Source: Fennellomyces sp. T-0311
Taxonomy: Eukaryota > Mucoromycota > Mucoromycetes > Mucorales > Lichtheimiaceae
Reading direction: 5' to 3'
Assembly: GCA_025266875.1 (NCBI GenBank)
Contig: JALLLT010000009.1
Coordinates: forward strand, 682,001-746,000
Length of the DNA stretch: 64,000 nucleotides
Below are positions 56,643 to 64,000 of the stretch, piece after piece. Below the pieces are notes generated by a model, which saw only the letters and a program-made list of their open reading frames with translations, searched no databases and was not told the origin of the DNA. Position numbers and translations under genes: made by a program. Position 1 is the first letter of the stretch, and each line of letters starts with the position of its first letter.

Positions 56643-57296
56643 TTACTGTTCCTCCTGCTGCTGTTGGTTGAGCAGAGTCAAGACATCCTTGCAATTAAGG
56701 TCAAGACTTTCAAGTAGGGAGCATACTTGATCTTCTGCGTGAAGAGGGAGGTTAGTCAAGTCGACATACGGCAAGTTAAGTCCAGAGAGGATTCCCTGTA
56801 CTCGGAATTTAACACCATCCAAAGTCAATCCATTGCTACCCAGGATAGTGGTAACATCACTGAGGAGATCACGTTTGACAGCACCATTGGCAACGGGGAG
56901 ATTACCCAGCAAACGCTTGACAATCTCGAGGACCGAACCAACTTGACAATCAGCGGCTTGCTTGCAAGTGCCGTCTTGAAGAAGACTACCAACAGCCTGA
57001 TTGACCAAGTCGGTCAAAGTGCTGAGATCAAGAATATGACCATCCAAGGAAAGTAGACTGCCGACGGTTTCTAGTAAGCCCGGAACCAAACCATCCAACA
57101 AGGACAAATCACAAGTTTTGGCGCCGCCAAGAATTTGAGTCACGCATTGAGTGAGCTGACCAGTGTTGAGGTTGAGAGGTAGTTGAGAAGATGCGCCCTG
57201 TACAGCATCGGTATTTCCAAGAAGAGGACGTCCGTGCACTGTCACGGCAGAGGAAGCCATCAGAGCGGCAAGGGAAAAAGTGAAGAGATGACGCAT
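56643..57296 (-). CDS. Secreted trio member 2
   Basis: 217 residues, single exon. Signal peptide MRHLFTFSLAALMASSAVTV. Shared N-terminal domain with QLTQCVTQILGGAKTCDLSL, LDGLVPGLLET, LSLDGHILDLSTLTDLVNQA. The C-terminal half carries a dibasic VKRDLLSDV (a possible Kex2-type cleavage site) and a second Cys pair (EDQVCSLLESLDLNCKDVL), ending in a short Gln/Glu tail. Four cysteines are conserved with member 3, plus two extra (CKQAADC). TATA (GATATAAAGG, minus strand) lies near 57383-57392. Unknown function; a surface or amphipathic wall protein is plausible. Confidence 0.85.
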   Translation of the reverse strand: MRHLFTFSLAALMASSAVTVHGRPLLGNTDAVQGASSQLPLNLNTGQLTQCVTQILGGAKTCDLSLLDGLVPGLLETVGSLLSLDGHILDLSTLTDLVNQAVGSLLQDGTCKQAADCQVGSVLEIVKRLLGNLPVANGAVKRDLLSDVTTILGSNGLTLDGVKFRVQGILSGLNLPYVDLTNLPLHAEDQVCSLLESLDLNCKDVLTLLNQQQQEEQ

Positions 57297-58327
57297 GGAT
57301 GAAAGGGCGGTAGTGCTGGTTGCTGTTTATAAGGAACGGCCTTGGTTTGTTGAGATAGATTCGTTACTGTTTTTTTTTTTTTGCCTTTATATCTTTTTTA
57401 GCTCTCTGCCCCTCTCACTTAGTCCCATCCGTTTCTGTGACACTACTCATGTCTTGCTCGATGTAGCTCTTGGCGGGCGGGGATTCATAATGTAGGAGAA
57501 ATGCACATAATATTAAAAAAACCCCTTGCTTTATTCTGCTGTATACCTGCTTACTCTATTTGCATAAGGCTGGTAAGGTAAAAACGTGATGCGAGTAATG
57601 GAATGAAGAAATTATTTCGAGCTTACGTTGCAAAGTAATTCGTAACGGGCGAAACGAGGCAGGCAACTCTAGTTTGTGATATAAAGTATCCGTTCACGAG
57701 CGACAAAAGTTCATATAATAAAGACAATATCTAGCCCTATATGTAACTGCAGCATCATATTCTACTTTATGCTGAAGCAACGAAAAGGGAACATCCATAA
57801 GAATTATTTTTATTGAATTGAAAGGAACTCTTTAATTAGCTTTGCTGTCCTGTATCATATGCACTTGCAGTGAAAAGAAGATCTCCGACTTCGATCCTGT
57901 CGCTGTCGAATTAAATTCAAACCACTGATGTGTCGAACTCGTTGTAAAAATAACACATGCTATCCCGAGAGTATAACTTTATGATAAACATTAGGTCCAG
58001 TAGTTTCAGTATATTACTATATTCATCACCTGCAGATGCTGTTTCAGCGAATAAGCACCAATTTATCATATATACGTAACATATAGCACTAAAAGCTATC
58101 AACAGTACTCGAAAAGGTAAAACAGCTAAATACATACGTAGTATCCGAATTTCCGTTAATAACTGCCTGCAAGTATTCTCTATTAGTAGTGGAGAAAATA
58201 GGGTGTTACATTTTAAAGATTAAGATGCTGAAAAAGTTTATTATTATAATAGTAAACAGGAGAAAAGGGTATTTTAACTATAGAACTACAATATGATTGC
58301 CCTTTTTTTCCGTCGATCTGCCAACTA
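57297..58327. promoter_or_regulatory. Upstream region of secreted trio member 2
   Basis: It contains the TATA box near 57386, the duplicated promoter element at 57493-57515 and downstream related sequence to about 57620. Beyond that the DNA is AT-rich with no supportable gene; a frame at 57917-58135 has no other support. Confidence 0.55.
57493..57515 (-). promoter_or_regulatory. Trio promoter element, copy 2
   Basis: TAGGAGAAATGCACATAATA then TTA, about 200 nt upstream of the start at 57296. It is followed at a similar distance by AAAACGTGATG near 57582, as in the other copies. Confidence 0.6.
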
Positions 58328-58966
58328 TTACTGCTTGGAGAGAAGAGTCAAGACATCCTTGCAGTTAAGGTTAAGGTCATAAAGGAGAGAGCAAACAGCA
58401 TCTTCAGCATGGAGAGGGAGGCGGGTCAAGTCAACATCGGGTTGAATATTAAGATCAACGAGAATATCTTGTACTTGGGTCTTGACATCGGCCAAGGTTA
58501 ATCCTTTGCCACCAAGGATGGAGGTAACCTCACTGAGAAGATCGCGCTTGGAAAAATTGCTTACGGCATCAGTAGCAGGAAGATGGACCAACAAGCCACG
58601 GACAATCACGACGACTTCGGTAACTTGGATATCAGTGCTATCTGTGACTTTGCCATCCTTAATGAGACTAGCGACGGCTTGGTTGACCAAGTCGGTCAAA
58701 GTACTGAGGTCAAGAACATGGCCATCCAAGGAAAGAAGATCACCGACGGTCTTGAGCAAACCGGGAACCAAACCATCCAACAATGACAAGTTGCAGGTCT
58801 CGGCGCCGCCAAGGATTTGGGTCACGCATTGAGTGAGTTGGCCAAGGTTAAGGTCAAGAGGTTGTTGAGTGGTAATGGCGCCATCACCAAGGAGAGGGAG
58901 TCCGTGCACGGTCACGGCAGAGGAGGCCATCAAGGCAGCAAGGGCAATTGTGATGAAGTGACGCAT
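58328..58966 (-). CDS. Secreted trio member 3
   Basis: 212 residues, single exon, the closest paralogue of member 2. Signal peptide MRHFITIALAALMASSAVTV. N-terminal domain QLTQCVTQILGGAETCNLSL, LDGLVPGLLKT, LSLDGHVLDLSTLTDLVNQA. It has a dibasic SKRDLLSEV at the same place as in member 2, and the C-terminal Cys pair EDAVCSLLYDLNLNCKDVL. Unlike member 2 it lacks the middle Cys pair. TATA (CGTATAAAAAC, minus strand) is near 59047-59056. The high similarity indicates recent duplication. Confidence 0.85.
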   Translation of the reverse strand: MRHFITIALAALMASSAVTVHGLPLLGDGAITTQQPLDLNLGQLTQCVTQILGGAETCNLSLLDGLVPGLLKTVGDLLSLDGHVLDLSTLTDLVNQAVASLIKDGKVTDSTDIQVTEVVVIVRGLLVHLPATDAVSNFSKRDLLSEVTSILGGKGLTLADVKTQVQDILVDLNIQPDVDLTRLPLHAEDAVCSLLYDLNLNCKDVLTLLSKQ

Positions 58967-61199
58967 GGTTGAAGAAAAAAAGAGTGATGTTACTGTTAAG
59001 GAACGGTGGGTTTGTGGATAAAGACGAATCCGTTGCTGGATTCGATGTTTTTATACGTTTTTGCCATCGCTATGTAGTCGTTATAGTGGAATTATGCAAG
59101 CTTACCTTATTTACTTGTGGCGGGGATCCATGAAGCAGGAGAAACGCATATAATTATTAAACAACCCCCCCCTCTTTGACCGGATCGTCCCGTTGTATGA
59201 CCGCTTGAACTACTTGCGTAAGACTGACAGGGCAAGAACGTGTTATGAAAAGGTTATTTTTGGTAATTTATGAAAAAGGTATACGACTATTTGAAGTTTC
59301 TTTTACGCGTTAATGCGCGGTGAAATGAAATTGTCCAACCACAGAAAATTAATAACGAGATTCGTCGTCATCTAAGCGAAGAGATCATCTTTAATTTTGT
59401 GAAACAAAGAAAAGTTCAGAGCATAATTTGTGTAGACATGCATCCTTTCCAGTTCCGCTCCAAAAGTACCGTCTTTTCGACTGACTTTTTCCCTCGTACA
59501 CACAAAATGGCCCATATGATCTAGTGGGACAAGAAATAAGTCGTCTCGGAGGTTCGTTCGGCTCCGTTATAGTGGGTCACCCCTTGTATGCATTGCACGT
59601 CCGATTCCGCAGTAAAGAGTGATGCGCAAACGGGCTTACTTTCCCTCTTGCACCTGCCAACTCCGTCGACATACTATTCTCATCAGATCAGTCTCCATCT
59701 CTTATGAGATAATGATTTAATGAAAAAGTAGAATGTGTAGAAATAATATTCCATAAAATCTTTTATAGTTCTACTACACTTTTGCATATGTATTTTGCTA
59801 TCAATATTCTATTCAGCTATCATGAATCCTAGTCCGGTAGGATAGTGATAATATACACTAGTACCTGCCAAATGTCGATGCCTGCTTAGCTTCCGGATTA
59901 AGAATAGTTTGTTTGTCTTAAAAAGCGACATAGCATAAAGGAAGAATTTTGTTATCCAGTATGCCCTGTGTAACGACCCCTCTTTTGCACCATAATGTGC
60001 CTTTCACCAAAGTTTGCAATAGGCCAAGTTTTTGATCTGAGCTAAATCAACTGTGCATATATTGCTAATCATCTTTTTGATCGTGCCAAAGATGTGGGTA
60101 CCTGTCCCTCCCTACAACCACAATTTTGTTTGTGTAATTTCGGCCATAATCGATGTGGTAATCTTGGTGGGTTACCCCTTTTCAATTTTTAAAACCGACA
60201 CATTATCCAATTGCGCTTACAATGTTCACATAATCTCTGCTATGTAGTATGTCTTTCTTCGTCGCCAATGGCATGAAAACAAGAAAAATGATTCTGGTCG
60301 ACTTTTAATCTCGGTTTGGACTATGTTAAATTTCACCGCAGTACATTATCAACCTCTATCTTTGGTAAAGGCACTTTTTTTCGACACGTGCTACCTTCTG
60401 TAGCTGATCAGATTTCATCATTACGCGGTTCTATTTTTCTTGAACAGTAAACACAAAAGGGTTTTTACCGTAGTGTTGTAGTCTGAATTTAGTATACATG
60501 ATGATGCCGCGTCAACCGTGTAGATCTACAGTTGTTGCACTTGAGTTTCAGAGACAAATAAAGTAGAATAATTATTTAAAAGTTTCATACAGGTACTACT
60601 ACTTATTAGTAGACACACTTTAAGCACAAGAACCCCTTTTTTTAAGCTCGCATGTATTCGTTTAAGGTGATCTCAGAAAAGTAAGCTGGCCTCTATTGAA
60701 GATCCGACCCAAGCCGAGAGCTCTTTTCATTTACTAGCTAGTTTTGTTAAAACCACGCTTATCAAAGGCCTTATACTCTATGCAATTCTACCCCAAAAAC
60801 TAACGGGTAGTAGTTAATTAAATTGACTTTCCCATACTTGAAGGGGAGTACAAGCTTCTATTAACGAGTAAGGAATTGAGTTCGAACAAGAGCTTTACCG
60901 TTTCACCATTTTCTCCTAGGTAATATACATATTCGCTAGGGTTGAAGTTACGCGGTTCTCTTATTTATGTATACGTAATAACGAAAGTTTGGTCAAAGTA
61001 TTAGAGAGGGAGCGTCTTGATGAGTGTGCTAACGATAGTTACAGCTGCGATATTATGACAAAAAATTCGTGTGATGGATTTGAATTATATACTGCGACAG
61101 GATAATAAATCATACAGCAGCAACGATGGAAATACCATGTACTTGACCAGTCACTTCCTTTTTTAATATAATGGATAGGTGCATTTTAAATCGATAACA
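58967..61199. other. Upstream region of trio member 3 and gene-poor DNA
   Basis: The first 330 nt contain the TATA box and the third copy of the duplicated promoter block. After about 59300 no gene is supportable. A 51-codon frame at 60092-60247 (plus) has one hydrophobic segment (FVCVISAIIDVVILVGYPF) but no TATA box or homology, so it is left uncalled. Confidence 0.5.
59136..59159 (-). promoter_or_regulatory. Trio promoter element, copy 3
   Basis: CAGGAGAAACGCATATAATT then ATTA, about 170-190 nt upstream of the start at 58966. The matching GCAAGAACGTGTTATG lies near 59232. Confidence 0.6.
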
Positions 61200-61319
61200 T
61201 CATATGTACCAAGTTATAATTATTGATTGCCTCAATAAGTGCGTAGCCAATAAAGACAAAGCGATGAACTCAAGGCTATAACGCCACATTTCGTCTGACT
61301 GGCTCGCTGAATTACTCAT
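61200..61319 (-). pseudogene. Outlying mini membrane-protein copy G, probably frameshifted
   Basis: The ATG at 61319 opens MSNSASQSDEMWRYSLEFIA, whose end resembles the entry to the helix of copy E (RHYIYFGEFVFFIAL). The frame then reads a poor tail and stops at 61200. Shifting by one base gives a better family-like continuation (VFIGYALIEAINNYN). TATA boxes lie 25-50 nt upstream (TATATAAAC near 61342-61350). It lies 37 kb from the main cluster. It lacks the Met-Cys start. Confidence 0.35.
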
Positions 61320-64000
61320 GCACTGGGATACTTTATAATATGTTTATATAGAATTGCAAACGTCTTTATAACTTGAAGTGAAGATGTGTACGTTCTATAT
61401 CCGAAAAGGGATGGGAATATATTAAAACTGTATAAATCGTTGCAAGATTGCCAAAGGATTCCTATGAATATAATTACCAAATTTACTAATTTATACCATA
61501 GCAGCTGCTGCTTTAATACTACGAAATTGCATAATTTCGTATTAAAGTTTATTATTGACATAGGTACACGTAAAAGCGTTATTATAATTACCGTTAAGTA
61601 TTAACAACAATACACTATATTACAGGGGAGTAATATAGTGACACTACGGTTTGTTGCTATGGCAACCAATCAATAGTAACCAACAATTTGTTGGCATGGT
61701 AACGCTGTCAAAATATATAATCTGCGGTATCTGAGGTTGTAAAGAATTAACATACATGCTCTTATTACTACTACTGACTTATCTTCTCGATGATAAGCTG
61801 TAATTGGTAGGAAACACAATATCGCAGGTTTTAATTCCTTTCGTGTGTCATTCTATCCTCAAGCATAAACAAGCCTAGTCCTGGAAGGCTTCCTTTCATC
61901 AAACGGCAAGTCGGTATCGGAGTTATCTTGTATTCAGAGGCTTTGAAAAATTCGGCCCCGCAGAAGGAAAAAAAAAAACATAAAAGCCCAAACGGCGGCT
62001 GTTTTTTTCTTCTTCTATATTACCTTACATTTATTAAGACTTCTACTGCGTGCGTATCGTTAAATCAGATGGATATTGCAGCTCCTGAAGTAGTCAAGAC
62101 CAAAGCGCAGACTTTCTAATACTCCAGTATCTGCTTTTATTACAGATACACAGAGTTTCGCGGTCTGCCGAAATTATTTTTTTGCGGAAGAAAAAAAAAT
62201 GACAAGCTCTTGTTAGCATTTGGAATCGAGCGATGAAAAGAAAAAGTTTTAGAGTTATGGGTTGAGTAGGAAAGGCGTATGTGGTCGGTTATATATGCGA
62301 GTTCGTGCAGTGGTTTCTGTGAGGCAAAGGTTTTTGGTGAGCCGGGGAAAAAAGGCTGTGTAATACGATGGAAGAAAGGCAGTGTAGCGGGATCTGTCAA
62401 AGGTGGACGAAGTTCAAACTGTTGTTTTAGAATCAACTACATTCGCCCTTACCATACACTGCATCCATCCAGCACACATCGAGCATATCATCTGAACACT
62501 GTTATCTATTCTCCCTGTTACGAGGTCTTTTTACCATCAATTCTTATTTAGGAAATAACAATAGCATGGCAATACTATGCGGCGCGTGCCGAACAGATCC
62601 AACAGTTACATTATCTTCTCCAGCAGGGAGTCAGATGGTGATAGCGATTATTATCAGATACTGCGCAACATTGTTCTAAAGGATTCTTTTCACAAAAGTC
62701 ATGCGAATTGATAACCGAGTACGTACGCTGTCGTCAAAATTGAGATAAGCTGAATAACGCACGCGATAGCTCATTGGATATACAATCGCCCATTTCAGTT
62801 TAAACTCGGACACACCATGATTCCACGTGACGCATCTGCACGGCCAAACAACCATACGCCTTTCACCAAGACGGATGAAAAGGAGTGACAAGTACGAGGG
62901 TTACGACTTGGGAGCGATTCTCAAGGATATCCTATATTAAATTATTTTTGGTATACATCTATATCGTGCCGACCAGTAGTAATATGCGCTCTAAAAATGA
63001 CAGCTCAGGAACTCAAAAACTGCGTGGTGGAATCTTAAAGGAGACACTGTTTGTGTAAAATGAATTTGCGAAGCCAAATATAAACAACGCAAATTTTTGA
63101 TACGGCATTTATTTGTTTTCTAGAAGAAGAAAGTAGCACACTTTCTGAGAAAATGAAAATAGTCGTAGATACGCACATGCAAAGAAAGCGGGAGGAAAAT
63201 ACATGTAGGGCTTTGCAAAGAAGCATGCAGGTGCACACAAATACAGAAAACATTTTACCATTCAAAGTGTAGCAGCCACATCACGGGACCTTGAAAACAG
63301 TGGCATCGTAATTTTAGAAAAATACCTCAGCCAGCCTTATTAGTCGAAGGGGCATCTCATGCAAACGAACGTCAGATTCATTACAGTGCAGCACATTTTT
63401 TTTTGTTAAACTTGATTACTGAGCTTGAAGATAGAATGAAAGAGAAATCCGAGATACACTCCATTTTTAGGAGATAATGAAAAAACGTGACCAACTTCAA
63501 GGGTAATACGGGATATAGAGACAGGTAGAAAAAATATAACGAATGACACCATAGTTTTGTCTCTGTGTCGAATGACCAAGCAAGCCGACGAGATAAAGAA
63601 GATCGGTAGTTTCGCATTGATCTAACCGATGGCCCCGCTTATAGATCACAAGTTTCTGCCAAATGCTCTGCACAGATGAGCTGGCGGTCGTCAGAAAAAG
63701 GTAAAAGTCCAGACTTGAAAATTTTACACGCTAATAAACGGAAGGACATCCAGATAAACTAAATTGTCAAGCAATAAGGTACTGGGCATAAACTCTATTT
63801 CATAGCTTTAATTCATCCTGTCAACGATTTCCCTCGAGAGCAAATACAGGCGAGTTGACAATCCATATCATCGTAGCGATATGTCAATTTTGATGCATGA
63901 ACGAACCGAAATCGGATTCAGCGAGCACTGCTGCGCTTTCCCTTCTTTTGCTGTGCTCATCGTTCATCGATTCTGGTTATCAATACCTTTCATGCAAGCA
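61320..64000. other. Gene-poor region with X-box pair
   Basis: No supportable gene in 2.7 kb. Frames at 61928-62119, 62279-62551 and 63035-63265 show no motif. Two X-box-like palindromes lie at 61653-61703. The window ends in this region, so a gene beyond 64000 may use it as promoter. Confidence 0.5.
61653..61703. promoter_or_regulatory. Pair of X-box-like sites
   Basis: GTTGCTATGGCAAC (61653-61666) and GTTGGCATGGTAAC (61690-61703), each one base from the RFX X-box consensus, 37 nt apart. No gene start is assigned nearby. Confidence 0.45.

Noticed and set aside
1..64000. tRNA, rRNA, CRISPR arrays and intact transposons
   Set aside because: I looked for B-box-like GGTTCGA contexts, terminal inverted repeats, long terminal repeats and transposase or reverse-transcriptase motifs and found nothing convincing. 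A dedicated tRNA or repeat scan was not possible.

Overview
The window reads as nuclear DNA of a filamentous fungus, most likely an early-diverging one of the Mucoromycota type. The signs are compact protein genes with many short introns (mostly 50-70 nt, GTAAGT-like donors, CTAAC/TTAAC branch sites), AT-rich intergenic DNA, and a mix of universally conserved eukaryotic genes with fungal ones (Zn2Cys6 regulator, OPI3, muniscin). SETD9, a SET-domain gene best known from animals, is also present. The genus is not identifiable from what I can see. Exon structures were assembled by hand from splice signals, reading-frame arithmetic and family conservation.

Layout: 1-4.4 kb is gene-poor and holds a minisatellite. 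4.4-19.7 kb carries four plus-strand genes: a Zn2Cys6 activator with poly-Q, an external type II NADH dehydrogenase with EF-hands, a long coiled-coil protein and a TMEM16/anoctamin scramblase. 19.7-25.9 kb is AT-rich and contains a cluster of tiny single-pass membrane proteins, each behind its own TATA box; most begin Met-Cys. 25.9-32.3 kb (minus strand) holds transportin/Kap104 and a Syp1/FCHo-type muniscin. 35.6-38.6 kb holds MCM10 and a cyclin-Y-like gene. 39-42.4 kb holds a secreted protein and a head-to-head pair of mitochondrial genes (DUF4460/TCAIM-like and a SAM carrier). 42.5-45.8 kb is WDR3/Utp12. 49.5-54.1 kb is very compact: OPI3, TAF8, a mitochondrial protein, IMP3 and SETD9. 54.6-59 kb is a tandem trio of paralogous secreted proteins with duplicated promoters. 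59-64 kb is gene-poor, with a decayed outlying copy of the small membrane-protein family and a pair of RFX-type X-boxes.

Functional threads: ribosome small-subunit processome (WDR3, IMP3), nuclear import (Kap104), endocytosis (muniscin), replication initiation (MCM10), phospholipid methylation fed by SAM (OPI3; the mitochondrial SAM carrier uses the same cofactor), and basal transcription (TAF8). The two parts most likely to be undescribed are the Met-Cys mini-membrane-protein cluster (20.4-24.4 kb) and the secreted trio (54.6-59 kb). Both look like young, locally amplified, TATA-driven gene families with no function I can name.
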